In this document: piece after piece, positions 1-8,202 of the stretch
Numbering within the stretch: position 1 is the stretch's first letter
How the letters are laid out: the number at the start of each line of letters is the position of its first letter
Origin: Salinilacustrithrix flava
GTDB lineage: Bacteria; Actinomycetota; Acidimicrobiia; Acidimicrobiales; Salinilacustritrichaceae
Assembly (NCBI GenBank): GCA_024128875.1
Contig: JAMYFF010000006.1
Span: forward strand, 124,001 to 188,000
Direction of reading: 5' to 3'
DNA: 64,000 nt
The notes under the pieces: generated by a model
What the model was told of the DNA's origin: nothing
What the model saw: only the letters and a program-made list of their open reading frames with translations
The model's database searches: none
Made by a program: the position numbers and the translations under genes

Positions 1-10
1 AGCCCCGGTC

Positions 11-691
11 ATGGAACCGCTGCTCGTCTACCCCGACCCGCCCCCGCCGGTGCTGTCCCAAGGACTCGACCTGGCGGGCTACCCGTGGGTCGCGGTCGGT
101 GCCGACGCGGACATCGAGCGCCTGGAACCCGCCGACGGCTGGCCCGGCGCGGTGATCCTCGCCGTCACCAACCCCGAGGGCGCGTTCGCCATGTGCCGGG
201 CTCTGCGCAAGGGCGACATCCCGTTGGAGCCGGTGCTGCTCATCGCCTCGGCCGAGCAGCTGCCCGAGCTGGACATGCGCGAGGACCTCTTCGACGACTT
301 CTGCGTGCTGCCGTTCCAGCCCGCCGAGCTCGACGCCCGCCTGCGCGCGCTGTTCCACAAGACCGGCCGCGGCGCCCGCCCCGAGCTGGTGGAGCACGGC
401 GAGCTCGCGCTCAACCTGGAGACCTACCAGGCCGCCATCTCGGGAAAGCCGCTCGACCTCACCTACATGGAGTACGAGCTGCTCAAGTTCCTCGCCTCCC
501 ACCCGGGCAAGGTGTTCACCCGCGAGATCCTGCTGTCCCGGGTGTGGGGCTACGAGTACTACGGCGGCGCCCGCACCGTCGACGTCCACGTGCGTCGCCT
601 GCGGGCCAAGCTCGGCGAGGAGCACGCCGGCTTGATCCAGACGGTCCGCTCGGTGGGCTACCGCTTCGGCCAGTCCCGCTGGATGGGCTAG
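11..691 (+). CDS. Atypical OmpR-family response regulator (GlnR-like)
   Basis: The protein has 226 residues. A receiver-like N-terminal half (about 1-115) is followed by a PhoB-type winged-helix DNA-binding domain (about 128-224, with the typical VDVHVRRLRAKLG and TVRSVGYRF segments). The phosphoacceptor position is degenerate: the strand that normally reads like LLDLMLP is AVILAVTNPEG, without the aspartate. Phosphorylation control is therefore unlikely, as proposed for orphan GlnR-type regulators of actinobacteria. No sensor kinase gene is adjacent. The ATG lies only 10 nt into the window, so the promoter cannot be seen. The target genes are unknown; a role in nitrogen regulation would be inference from family resemblance only. 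Confidence 0.8.
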   Translation: MEPLLVYPDPPPPVLSQGLDLAGYPWVAVGADADIERLEPADGWPGAVILAVTNPEGAFAMCRALRKGDIPLEPVLLIASAEQLPELDMREDLFDDFCVLPFQPAELDARLRALFHKTGRGARPELVEHGELALNLETYQAAISGKPLDLTYMEYELLKFLASHPGKVFTREILLSRVWGYEYYGGARTVDVHVRRLRAKLGEEHAGLIQTVRSVGYRFGQSRWMG

Positions 692-767
692 CGCAAGGGG
701 TTCACAGCCGTTCGTGGCCTCGGTATCCTCCCGGCGAGAGACCGTTGGGTCTCCGGGGGTGGACCGA

Positions 768-2069
768 ATGGACGGAGCCGCAGCTGTCATCGGGCGATTG
801 CTCGAGTGGTACCTGGGGCCGGCCCCGCCGGTCGCGCTTCGCTGCTGGGACGGCAGCCGCTGGGGTGACCCCGGTGCCGGGCTCCAGGTCGACGTCCGCT
901 CGCCCGACTCGGTGCGCCGTCTCCTCTGGGATCCGGGGGAGCTGGGCCTGGCCCGGGCCCACGTCGCCGGGGAGCTCGACTTCGACGGCTCGGTCTTCGA
1001 CCTGCTCGGGCTCCGGGACCGCCTGGTCGACCGCGACGCCGACGCCGGGCTCGACCTCACCTGGCGCGAGCGCGCCGTCCTCGTCCGCGACGCCAAGCGC
1101 CTCGGGGTGCTCGGCCGCCGGCCGGAGCCCCCGCCCGAGGAGGCCCGCATGCGGGGCCGGCGCCACTCGAAGGGCCGGGACCGCGCTGCGATCTCCCACC
1201 ACTACGACGTGGGCAACGACTTCTACCGGCTGGTGCTGGGTCCGTCGATGACGTACTCGTGCGCGCTGTTCCCCACGCCGTCGACCACCCTCGAGGACGC
1301 GCAGGCGCTCAAGTACGAGCACATCTGCCGCAAGCTCGGGCTCGAGCCGGGCCAGCGCCTGCTCGACGTCGGCTGCGGGTGGGGCGGCATGGTCCTCCAC
1401 GCAGCCGAGCACCACGGCGTGCGAGCGACCGGCATCACGATCTCGGAGCAGCAGGCGGTGCTGGCCCAGGAGCGGGTGCGGGCCGCCGGCCTCGAGGACC
1501 GCGTCGAGATCCGCCTGCAGGACTACCGCGACGTCGCCGACGGCCCCTACGACGCGATCTCCAGCATCGGCATGTTCGAGCACGTCGGCATGGCGCAGGT
1601 GCGGGCCTACTTCGAGCGGCTCCTCCAGCTGCTCCGACCCGGCGGGCGCCTCCTCAACCACGCCATCTCCCGCACCTCCGGCGAGGGGCCGCTGGACCCG
1701 GGGTCGTTCCCCGGCCGCTATGTGTTCCCCGACGGCCAGCTGCACGAGGTGGGGCGCACGGTGTCGGCGATGCAGGACCTCGGCCTCGAGTGCCGGGACG
1801 TGGAGTCGCTGCGCGAGCACTACGCCCGCACGCTGCGGTGCTGGGTCGCCAACCTCGAAGCCGACTGGGACCGGGCCGTCACGTTCGCCGGTGCGCCCCG
1901 GGCCCGGGTGTGGCGGCTCTACATGGCTGGTTCCGCCGTGGCCTTCGAGGCCCACCGGCTCAACGTCCACCAGACGCTCGCGGTGCGGACCGCAGCCAAC
2001 GGCACGAGCGGGATGCCGGCGACGAGGCCGGATGCCGTGCGGTCGCCGCGGAGGCTCGTCAGCCGTTGA
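768..2069 (+). CDS. Cyclopropane-fatty-acyl-phospholipid synthase family SAM methyltransferase
   Basis: About 433 residues. Members of this family methylenate or methylate double bonds of membrane phospholipid acyl chains, using S-adenosylmethionine. Visible motifs are ISHHYDVGNDFY (about 142-153), which opens the catalytic domain, and the SAM-binding LLDVGCGWGG (about 198-207). The segment SIGMFEHVG follows, then a C-terminal region typical of the CFA/mycolic-acid cyclopropane synthase fold. The N-terminal 130 residues match the lipid-binding portion of the longer bacterial enzymes. ATG 768 was chosen because GGGGGTGGA lies just upstream; in-frame alternatives are GTG 759 and ATG 714. Whether it makes cyclopropane or methyl-branched lipids cannot be told from sequence. 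Confidence 0.88.
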   Translation: MDGAAAVIGRLLEWYLGPAPPVALRCWDGSRWGDPGAGLQVDVRSPDSVRRLLWDPGELGLARAHVAGELDFDGSVFDLLGLRDRLVDRDADAGLDLTWRERAVLVRDAKRLGVLGRRPEPPPEEARMRGRRHSKGRDRAAISHHYDVGNDFYRLVLGPSMTYSCALFPTPSTTLEDAQALKYEHICRKLGLEPGQRLLDVGCGWGGMVLHAAEHHGVRATGITISEQQAVLAQERVRAAGLEDRVEIRLQDYRDVADGPYDAISSIGMFEHVGMAQVRAYFERLLQLLRPGGRLLNHAISRTSGEGPLDPGSFPGRYVFPDGQLHEVGRTVSAMQDLGLECRDVESLREHYARTLRCWVANLEADWDRAVTFAGAPRARVWRLYMAGSAVAFEAHRLNVHQTLAVRTAANGTSGMPATRPDAVRSPRRLVSR

Positions 2070-2226
2070 GGTCGACGAGCTCGGAGCCCTCGTGGCGCAC
2101 GTCGGCCTCGTTGCGCAGGAAGAACCCGATGGCCGCCGCGCCGAGGCTGCCCGACATCAGGACGCTCACCGGGATGAACACGATGAGCACGAAGACGATG
2201 ATGGCGGCACCGATCATGGCCGCCAT
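2059..2226 (-). CDS. Small single-span membrane protein, 55 aa
   Basis: A 55-residue reading frame runs on the minus strand and overlaps the last 11 nt of the CFA-type gene tail to tail. The N-terminal half is strongly hydrophobic (AAIIVFVLIVFIPVSVLM) with a second weakly hydrophobic stretch. The tail is charged (RNEADVRHEGSELVDLNG). That arrangement is typical of a real small membrane protein rather than a shadow frame. It follows the quinone oxidoreductase gene on the same strand, separated by a large inverted repeat. No Shine-Dalgarno sequence is obvious. I do not recognise the family. Confidence 0.5.
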   Translation of the reverse strand: MAAMIGAAIIVFVLIVFIPVSVLMSGSLGAAAIGFFLRNEADVRHEGSELVDLNG

Positions 2227-2252
2227 GGTGCCAGACCGCCGCCACCCCTCGG

Positions 2253-2301
2253 GAAATTCCGTGGATCCATACCACCGGTGGTGACCGATCCACGGGATTT
2301 T
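2253..2301. terminator. Large dyad, probable terminator
   Basis: Left arm CCGTGGATC (2259-2267) pairs with GATCCACGG (2287-2295). The stem extends outward through AAAT/ATTT positions to about 2254 and 2300. The loop itself holds the palindrome ACCACCGGTGGT (2271-2282). On the plus strand the stem is followed by a short T run, so it can terminate the CFA-type transcript. It also separates the minus-strand oxidoreductase from the small membrane gene. Confidence 0.6.
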
Positions 2302-2304
2302 CGG

Positions 2305-3279
2305 TCAGGGGGTGACCACGACCTTGCCGGTGGCCCGGCGCTCGGCGAGGTCGTTGATGGCCTGCACCGCCTGGTCGAGGGGGTAGGTGGCCGACACGTG
2401 CGGGTCGAGCTTGCCCTCGGCGAGCCAGCCGAGCAGCTCGGCGATGTTGGCCTTGTTGCGCTCCGGCTCCTTGCCGGTGAACGCGCCCCAGAACACCCCG
2501 ACCACGGAGCAGCCCTTCAGCAACGGCAGGTTGAGCGGCACCTTGGGGATGTCGCCGGCGGCGAAGCCGACCACGAGGAACCGGCCGTCCCAGGCCATCG
2601 ACCGGAGCGCCGGCTCGCTGAGGTCCCCGCCGACCGGGTCGTAGCAGACGTCGACGCCCTTGCCGTCGGTGAGCTCCTTGATCCGGCCCCGGAGGTCCTC
2701 GGTGGAGTAGTTGATCGTCTCGGCCGCACCCTTGGCCCGGCACAGCTCGAGCTTCTCGTCGGTTGACGCGGCGGCGATCACCCGGGCGCCGAGCAGCGCG
2801 CCGATCTCCACGGCGGCGAGGCCGACGCCGCCGGCCGCCCCGAGCACGAGGAGCGTCTCGCCCGCCTGGAGGCGGGCGCGATCCACGAGCGCGTGGTGTG
2901 AGGTGCCGTGGGCGAGCAGGAAGCCCGACGCCTGGACCAGGTCCACGCCCGGGGGCACCGGGATGGCGGACTCGGCGGCGACGGCGACCTTCTCGGCCAT
3001 GCCGCCCCAGCCGAGCGTGGCCAGCACCGCGTCGCCGACCTGCAGGCCGTCGACGCCCTCGCCGACCGCGCTGACCGTGCCGGCGATCTCGCCACCGGGG
3101 GAGAAGGGCAGCTCCGGCTTGAACTGGTACTTGTCCTGGATGATCAGGACGTCGGGGAAGTTGACCCCGCAGCCGGCCACGTCGACGACGACCTGGCCCG
3201 GACCGGGGGTGGGGTCGGGGACCTCCTCGACGACCAGGTCCTCGACGGGTCCGAACTGCTTGCAGAGCACGGCGCGCAT
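2305..3279 (-). CDS. Zinc-independent NAD(P)H:quinone oxidoreductase (MDR family)
   Basis: 324 residues from ATG 3279. This is a medium-chain dehydrogenase/reductase of the quinone oxidoreductase branch, which reduces quinones or activated enones with NAD(P)H. The N-terminal GroES-like domain has GCGVNFPDVL, and the Rossmann domain carries LGAAGGVG (about 146-153). The cysteine and histidine zinc ligands of alcohol dehydrogenases are absent. The start was moved from an in-frame TTG at 3288 because a -10-like TAGGTT (minus strand, 3287-3292) ends 7 nt before ATG 3279, which fits a leaderless transcript. The true substrate is unknown. Confidence 0.88.
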   Translation of the reverse strand: MRAVLCKQFGPVEDLVVEEVPDPTPGPGQVVVDVAGCGVNFPDVLIIQDKYQFKPELPFSPGGEIAGTVSAVGEGVDGLQVGDAVLATLGWGGMAEKVAVAAESAIPVPPGVDLVQASGFLLAHGTSHHALVDRARLQAGETLLVLGAAGGVGLAAVEIGALLGARVIAAASTDEKLELCRAKGAAETINYSTEDLRGRIKELTDGKGVDVCYDPVGGDLSEPALRSMAWDGRFLVVGFAAGDIPKVPLNLPLLKGCSVVGVFWGAFTGKEPERNKANIAELLGWLAEGKLDPHVSATYPLDQAVQAINDLAERRATGKVVVTP

Positions 3280-3357
3280 GCCCGGCAACCTAACCCCACC
3301 GGGAAACCTCGTCTGCGGGTCACACCTGGTGCGACGGACCGACGAGATCTCCGGTCG

Positions 3358-3723
3358 TCAGCTGCCCGGGACCCTCGCCCAGGCCTCGACCTCGACCAGG
3401 GCGCTGATGGGCAGGGCGGCGACGGCGACCGCGGAGCGGGCCGGGCGGTGGCCGTCGGCGTGCTCGTCGAAGGCCTGCACGTAGACGTCGTTCACCGCCG
3501 AGTAGTCGTCCATGTCGACGAGGAACACGGTGGTCTTCACCACGTCCGCGAGCGTGGCGCCCTCGGACTCGAGCAGCGACCGGACGTTGGCCATGGCCTG
3601 GGCCAGCTGCTCGCGCACGCCGCCCTCGACGAGCTTGCCGTCAGCCAGACCGACCTGGCCGGAGCAGATGATCCAGTCGCCGCTGCGGACGACGGGCGTG
3701 TACGGGCCGACGGGGGTGGTCAT
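3358..3723 (-). CDS. RidA family enamine/imine deaminase-like protein
   Basis: 121 residues, the usual RidA length. RidA proteins hydrolyse reactive enamine/imine intermediates formed by PLP enzymes; some family members have other roles. Visible family segments are PYTPVVRSGDWIICSGQVG near the N-terminus and RPARSAVAVAALP, which contains the arginine that binds the substrate carboxylate, near residue 100. Its ATG overlaps the stop codon of the upstream molybdenum-hydroxylase-like gene as ATGA (3720-3723), so the two are translationally coupled. The pairing suggests a joint role in oxidising and clearing a nitrogenous or aldehyde compound, but that is inference. Confidence 0.9.
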   Translation of the reverse strand: MTTPVGPYTPVVRSGDWIICSGQVGLADGKLVEGGVREQLAQAMANVRSLLESEGATLADVVKTTVFLVDMDDYSAVNDVYVQAFDEHADGHRPARSAVAVAALPISALVEVEAWARVPGS

Positions 3724-5300
3724 GTCCGCAACGGTATCCCGGTGGGCCAGACCGGGGGTCGGCCCTGGTGCACCCAGACGGCCGCGGCGACGGCGGCGAA
3801 CACCGCATCGGACACCGGCACCGCCGGCCCGTCGCCGGGGGCGACGTGGACGTGGATGGGTGGGGTGTCGACGGCGCGGAGCACACCGAAGGACCGGATG
3901 GTGAGGTCGTGGACCTGGCCGTCGGCGTCGACGGTGAGCGACTCCGAGGTCACCCACGACGCGCCCTGGTGGGCGGCGCCGACGCAGTAGGAGCGCAGCG
4001 CGACCCCATCGAGGGGGTCGCCGCCGTCGGCCTCGACGTGGATGGTGCCGTCCTCGCCGATGCGGGCCCGGGCCGAGCCGCCGCCGGGCTGGGTGACCGG
4101 GCCGACCCACCCGTCGTCGTCGGCGCCCGTGGACCCGACGACGAGCACGGCAGCCTCGACCCAGCCGGCGCCGCGCACGCTCGCCGACGTCGGCGGACCG
4201 GCGACGTCGACCTCGACGACCTCGAGGTCGGGCGCCAGCGATGCGATGGCCTCGGCGATGCCGGCGGTGCGGGCCACGTGCACGACGCCGGTGCCATCGG
4301 CTCGCACGCCGGCAGCGAGCGGCGGCCGCTTGGCGCCGAGGCGCACCGTGTCCTCTCGGCTGTACAGGGCCCGGACGGTGGTGCCGTGCTCGTCGGCGAG
4401 GCGGCGAGCCGCGTCGGGGACGGGGGAGTCGGCCTTGGCGCCGAAGGCCCCGCCGTTGCCGGCTGCGCTGGCCGGCGCGCCACCGGGCTCGCACCAGGAC
4501 GCGTCGGTCTCCAGGTAGGCCGGCTCGACCCACGACGTCTGCAGCGTGAGCGCCCAGTCGCCATCGGGGACGGGGATGGGGGGCTCGCTGTCGGCGGTGG
4601 TGTGGCGGCCCTGCACCTTGGCGGCGTTGGCGCGCGCCGCGGCGACGGACTCGCCGAGCGTCCAGCGACCCTCGGGGTCGAGCACGGCGACGACGCTGCC
4701 CGCGGGGGCGGTGTCGTCGGCGAAGCCGGCCTTGCCCAGCGCGACCTCCGGCTCGAGGCGCTGGGGGACGTGCCCCTCCAGGGTCGCTCGCGCAGCGGCG
4801 GCGTCCAGGTCGCGAGGGGGAAGGTCGGCCCCGTAGGCGTCCCACGCGTCGAGGATGGTGTGCCAACCGGTGCAGCGGCACAGGTGGGCGAGCAGCGCCT
4901 GCTCGACCTTGGCGTGGTCGGCGTCGGCGTCCTTGGCCCGCAGCGCGGAGAGGCGGGTGACGATGCCGGGCGTGCAGAAGCCGCACTGCGACCCGCCGGT
5001 GGCGCACAGCGCCTCGGCCCAGGTGGTGGCATCGTCGAGGTGGTCGGGGGTGGTGATCTCCCGGCCGCGCACCCGGCGCACCGGCGTTACGCACGCCACC
5101 CGGGGCTGGCCGTCGACCAGCACCGTGCAACAGCCGCACTGGCCCTGGGGGGAGCAGCCGTCCTTGGGCGCCCGCTCCCCGAGCTCGTCGCGGAGCACCC
5201 CGAGCAGCGACGCCGAGGCGTCCGCGACCTCGACCTGGCGCCCGTTCACCCGCAGCTGCAGGGGCTCGCCGGACGGTCCTCGCTGATCGTGGCCGGCCAT
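3720..5300 (-). CDS. Condensed molybdenum-hydroxylase-like protein: [2Fe-2S] domain fused to shortened Moco-binding-like region
   Basis: 526 residues. The N-terminal 150 residues are the classic two-cluster [2Fe-2S] subunit of the xanthine dehydrogenase/aldehyde oxidase family. C49, C55, C58 and C70 belong to the plant-type cluster; C106, C109, C141 and C143 to the second cluster. The rest (about 160-526) recalls parts of the molybdopterin subunit, for example AAGNGGAFGAKA, ALYSREDTVRLGAKRP and a C-terminal SYCVGAAHQGASW region. It is only about half the usual 700-800 residues. The frame is intact, so this is a compact fusion rather than a frameshift. The ATG is 6 nt from a minus-strand TAGTGT, which overlaps the divergent -10 of the next gene. 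Substrate unknown; loss of Moco binding is possible. Confidence 0.72.
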   Translation of the reverse strand: MAGHDQRGPSGEPLQLRVNGRQVEVADASASLLGVLRDELGERAPKDGCSPQGQCGCCTVLVDGQPRVACVTPVRRVRGREITTPDHLDDATTWAEALCATGGSQCGFCTPGIVTRLSALRAKDADADHAKVEQALLAHLCRCTGWHTILDAWDAYGADLPPRDLDAAAARATLEGHVPQRLEPEVALGKAGFADDTAPAGSVVAVLDPEGRWTLGESVAAARANAAKVQGRHTTADSEPPIPVPDGDWALTLQTSWVEPAYLETDASWCEPGGAPASAAGNGGAFGAKADSPVPDAARRLADEHGTTVRALYSREDTVRLGAKRPPLAAGVRADGTGVVHVARTAGIAEAIASLAPDLEVVEVDVAGPPTSASVRGAGWVEAAVLVVGSTGADDDGWVGPVTQPGGGSARARIGEDGTIHVEADGGDPLDGVALRSYCVGAAHQGASWVTSESLTVDADGQVHDLTIRSFGVLRAVDTPPIHVHVAPGDGPAVPVSDAVFAAVAAAVWVHQGRPPVWPTGIPLRT

Positions 5301-5306
5301 GGGGTC

Positions 5307-5316
5307 ACACTACGGT
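5307..5316. promoter_or_regulatory. Overlapping divergent -10 elements
   Basis: TAGTGT on the minus strand (5307-5312) precedes ATG 5300 by 6 nt, and TACGGT on the plus strand (5311-5316) precedes ATG 5325 by 8 nt. The two hexamers share two bases. Both flanking genes are predicted to be leaderless and to compete for polymerase at one site. Confidence 0.55.
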
Positions 5317-5324
5317 CGCGCCCC

Positions 5325-6302
5325 ATGCGCGACCGCCTCGTCGTCCCCTCGTCCCGCCTGATCGTGCCGGCGGCCCTGAGCCGACGGGGCTTCCTCGCCG
5401 GGGTCGCCGCCGCCGGTCTCCTGGCCGCGTGCGGTGACGACGACAGCGGCACCGCCGCCACCGACACCCCCGCCGGCTCGAGCGGCGACGGCAGCGGCGA
5501 TGTGGCCGGCGGCATCGTCGGCGGGCTCTCGGCGCTGCGCTACTACGGCCCCTACTACCGGGCCGGCCAGCCCGCCCGCGTCCCCTTCGGCCTCGCCGAC
5601 GACGAGGGCCCCCTCACGGCGGAGCTGATGCCCGGGGCGCTCACGGTGTCCGTGCGCGACCCCAACACCGACGAGGTCGCGTCCGGGATCACCGCCGAGC
5701 TCTACACCGAGGGCCTGCCCCGCCCGTACTACGCCTTCGAGTTCACGCCGGAGACGGCCGGCTTCTACGACATCGTCTTCGACACCGAAGCCGGCGAGGT
5801 GATCACCCAGGTCCAGGTGGTCGAGGCCGACGACCCCACCGCCTCGGCCATGATCGGTCCGGGCGACGAGATGCCGGCGCTGGAGACCCCGACGGTCGAC
5901 GATCCGAGAGGCGTCACGCCGATCTGCACGCGGGAGCCGGACTGCGACCTCCACGGTCGCACGGTCGCCGACGCCCTCGCCGCCGGCGAGCCCTTCGCCC
6001 TCCTGGTCGCGACCCCGGCCTTCTGCCAGACGGTCGTGTGCGGTCCGGTCCTGGACGTGCTCCTGGACGTGCTGCCCGACGTCGCCGGCGTCAGCGCCGT
6101 CCACGCCGAGGTCTACGCCGACCCCGAGGCGATGGCCACGCCGCCCACCCAGGACGACTTCGCTCCGGTCGTCGGCGACCTCGGCCTCGCGTTCGAGCCG
6201 GTGCTCTACACGGTGGGCGCCGACGGCACCGTGCGGGAGCGCCTCGACTACATCTTCGGCGAGGCCGAGATCCGCCGAGCCCTCGAAGCGCTGGTCGCCT
6301 GA
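5325..6302 (+). CDS. Tat-exported lipoprotein with C-terminal thioredoxin-like domain
   Basis: 325 residues. The N-terminus has a twin-arginine motif SRRGFLAG, a hydrophobic core and the lipobox LLAAC, so it should be exported folded and lipid-anchored at cysteine 34. A middle beta-rich region (about 60-180) resembles an extracellular binding domain. The C-terminal third (about 200-325) looks like a thioredoxin/peroxiredoxin fold, with the cysteine pair CQTVVC in the position of a redox site and a typical C-terminal GTVRERLDYIFGE segment. The two cysteines are four residues apart, not the CxxC of thioredoxin. It lies divergent from the molybdenum-hydroxylase-like gene; a functional link is unproven. 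Confidence 0.7.
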   Translation: MRDRLVVPSSRLIVPAALSRRGFLAGVAAAGLLAACGDDDSGTAATDTPAGSSGDGSGDVAGGIVGGLSALRYYGPYYRAGQPARVPFGLADDEGPLTAELMPGALTVSVRDPNTDEVASGITAELYTEGLPRPYYAFEFTPETAGFYDIVFDTEAGEVITQVQVVEADDPTASAMIGPGDEMPALETPTVDDPRGVTPICTREPDCDLHGRTVADALAAGEPFALLVATPAFCQTVVCGPVLDVLLDVLPDVAGVSAVHAEVYADPEAMATPPTQDDFAPVVGDLGLAFEPVLYTVGADGTVRERLDYIFGEAEIRRALEALVA

Positions 6303-6319
6303 GCGATCGGCGACGGGGG

Positions 6320-7081
6320 ATGGCCAGCGAGCACGACCTCGACCTGGTCGCCCGCATCAGCGCCGGCGACGCGTCCGGCCTGCTCCTGGCCGACGATCCG
6401 GCCGAGGTGGCCGCTGCCGCGGCCCCGGTCGACGGGGTGGTCCGGGTCGACGTCGAGGACCTCGCCGCCGCCATCGCCGCAGCCCGGGTCGGCCTGGCCG
6501 AGCGGGTGGTGGCGCGGGCCCGGCGGGCGGAGCAGGAGCTGGTCGCCGGGGTCACCGCGCCTTCGGATCCGGGGACGGGCGGGGACGGACCGGCGCACCA
6601 CGCCGACGCCGATCGCCACGCCATCCGGTTCTCGGTGGCGATCCTGGTGCCCGCGCTCGCCGGCGGGATCGCCGTCTACCTGGCCGACGGCCTGCTGCTC
6701 GCACCGGCGCTCCCCGCGGTCGGCCTGGCCCTCGTGGTCGGCGTGGTGCTCGCGCACCGTCGGGGTGCGGCGCCTCCGCCGAGCGCGGCGCTCGCGCCGG
6801 AGCACGCCGATCCGGGTGCCGTGGTGGTGGGCGACGGTCCCGCGGTCCGGGCGGCCGAGGCGCACCTGCGTCGCCAGCAGGCGGGCTGGAAGCTGGCGTG
6901 GTGGGAGCGCGGGCAGCCGGTGCCGGATCTGCCTGCGTGGTCAGCCGGCCGGGCGACGGACCCGGCGATCACGCTCGTGTCGGTCGATGTCGCCGGCTCG
7001 CTGGACGCCGATGCGCACGCCGCGATGACAGCGGCCACACCGGCCCCCGTGCGCGTCGCCGTGCTGCAGCCTCGCAGCTGA
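6320..7081 (+). CDS. Hypothetical membrane protein
   Basis: 253 residues, not recognised. The first 100 residues are alanine-rich and probably helical. Two adjacent transmembrane segments follow at about 105-150 (FSVAILVPALAGGIAVYLA and ALPAVGLALVVGVVLAH). The C-terminal 90 residues are soluble, with a predicted alpha/beta pattern. The start follows GACGGGG closely, only 15 nt after the stop of the Tat lipoprotein, so the two genes may form an operon. Composition matches the flanking genes. Confidence 0.6.
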   Translation: MASEHDLDLVARISAGDASGLLLADDPAEVAAAAAPVDGVVRVDVEDLAAAIAAARVGLAERVVARARRAEQELVAGVTAPSDPGTGGDGPAHHADADRHAIRFSVAILVPALAGGIAVYLADGLLLAPALPAVGLALVVGVVLAHRRGAAPPPSAALAPEHADPGAVVVGDGPAVRAAEAHLRRQQAGWKLAWWERGQPVPDLPAWSAGRATDPAITLVSVDVAGSLDADAHAAMTAATPAPVRVAVLQPRS

Positions 7082-7087
7082 GAAGGG

Positions 7088-7405
7088 CTAGGAGAAGCTG
7101 GAGCCGCAGCCGCAGGTGCGCTGGGCGTTGGGGTTGTTGATCGAGAAGCCCGACTCCAGGCCGTCCTTGAAGTCGAGGGTGGCGCCCTCGAGCATCACGG
7201 CGCTGGAGGAGTCCACGAGGACGCGGACGTCGCCGTAGGTGAGCACCTTGTCGTCGTCGGCGACGTCGGTGTCGAAGAACATCTCGTAGCTGAAGCCGGA
7301 GCAGCCGCCGGGGCGGACGGCCACCCGGAGCGCCAGGGCGGCTTCACCCTCTTCGTCGATGAGGCTCTTGACCTTGGCGGCAGCGGTGTCCGTGAGCGTG
7401 ATCAT
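7088..7405 (-). CDS. erpA: A-type Fe-S cluster insertion protein (ErpA/IscA)
   Basis: 105 residues, normal for the family. A-type carriers bind a cluster and pass it to apo-proteins. All three conserved cysteines are present: C35 in RPGGCSGFSY and C98/C100 in the C-terminal TCGCGSSFS. The ATG lies 7 nt from a minus-strand TACGCT (7413-7418), predicting a leaderless mRNA. The gene lies downstream of a SufR-like regulator on the same strand and near mrp, so Fe-S biogenesis genes are grouped here. The symbol is given by family resemblance; IscA or SufA would be equally valid names. Confidence 0.92.
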   Translation of the reverse strand: MITLTDTAAAKVKSLIDEEGEAALALRVAVRPGGCSGFSYEMFFDTDVADDDKVLTYGDVRVLVDSSSAVMLEGATLDFKDGLESGFSINNPNAQRTCGCGSSFS

Positions 7406-7454
7406 GGCCACCAGCGTATCGGAGGTCTCCGGACGCGGTGCAGGCGCGGCTCGG

Positions 7455-8120
7455 TCAGCCGGCCTTGCGGACCACGTCGACCTGGCAGGGCGTGCGGTCG
7501 ACCAGGGGGTGGAAGCGGTGGACCTCGGCGCCGGCGCCGCACCCGATGAACCCCTCGACCATGCCCTGGTGCATGCTGCACACGAGGTCGGGGTGGGCTT
7601 CGGCCAGCTCCCGGAAGGGGCAGTGCGTGAAGGCGATGGTGACCGCCTCGCCGTCGTCGGCGCGGGCCGGGTCGAACCCGAAGGCCTCCAGCTCGCGCTC
7701 GAGCGCATCCACGAGGTCGGCCGGTGCGTCGGCTCCGGCGCGGGCGAAGTCCTCCCGCCCCTGCTCCCGGCCCACCTCGAGCAGCTCCTCGGGATCGACG
7801 CCGGCGGCGGCCGCGGCACGGAGCAGCATCCGGGTGACCGTGGGGAAGGCAGGGGGCTCGAGGCCGAGCGAGGGGGCGTCGGCGGCCAGGGCGTAGCGGT
7901 GCTGGGGGCGACCGACCGAGCCGGTGGCGACCGTGGTGACCTCGACCAGGCCGAGGTCGCGCATGCGCTCGAGGTGGGGTCGGACGGTGTTGGCGTGGAG
8001 ATCGAGGGTCTCGGCGATCTCGGCCGTGGCCAGGGGACGGACCGAGCGCGCCAGCTCCAGGTAGATCGCGTAGCGGGTGTTGTCACCCAGCGTCTTGAGG
8101 ATCTCGAGGCGTTCGGCCAC
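7455..8120 (-). CDS. SufR-like Fe-S-sensing transcriptional regulator
   Basis: 221 residues. An N-terminal winged helix-turn-helix (about 1-75) contains TAEIAETLDLHANTVRPHL as the recognition region. The C-terminal half holds four cysteines, C167, C181, C194 and C212, in HCPF and CGAG contexts. Their spacing is close to the cysteine pattern that holds the cluster in SufR, the repressor of suf operons. Its neighbours erpA and mrp support a role in Fe-S homeostasis. The GTG start at 8120 lies 6 nt downstream of a minus-strand TAGCCT (8127-8132), so it is probably leaderless. The complete suf operon is not in this window. Confidence 0.8.
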   Translation of the reverse strand: MAERLEILKTLGDNTRYAIYLELARSVRPLATAEIAETLDLHANTVRPHLERMRDLGLVEVTTVATGSVGRPQHRYALAADAPSLGLEPPAFPTVTRMLLRAAAAAGVDPEELLEVGREQGREDFARAGADAPADLVDALERELEAFGFDPARADDGEAVTIAFTHCPFRELAEAHPDLVCSMHQGMVEGFIGCGAGAEVHRFHPLVDRTPCQVDVVRKAG

Positions 8121-8189
8121 GGTGCGAGGCTACCGGCACGCCCGCTCTGGTTTCCACGGGAGCCGCCGGGAGAATTGCGGGACGGGCGG

Positions 8190-8195
8190 TAGGAT
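8190..8195 (+). promoter_or_regulatory. -10 element of mrp
   Basis: TAGGAT ends 7 nt before ATG 8203. A transcript starting at or next to the A of ATG is expected. The divergent sufR-like promoter (8127-8132 on the minus strand) lies about 60 bp away, leaving room for a shared operator. Confidence 0.55.
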
Positions 8196-8202
8196 CGTCC
8201 CC

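Noticed and set aside
3358..5139. Long minus-strand frame of 593 codons covering RidA and much of the Fe-S gene
   Set aside because: Arginine/proline-rich shadow of the 3720-5300 gene except for its last 121 codons, which are the real RidA protein.
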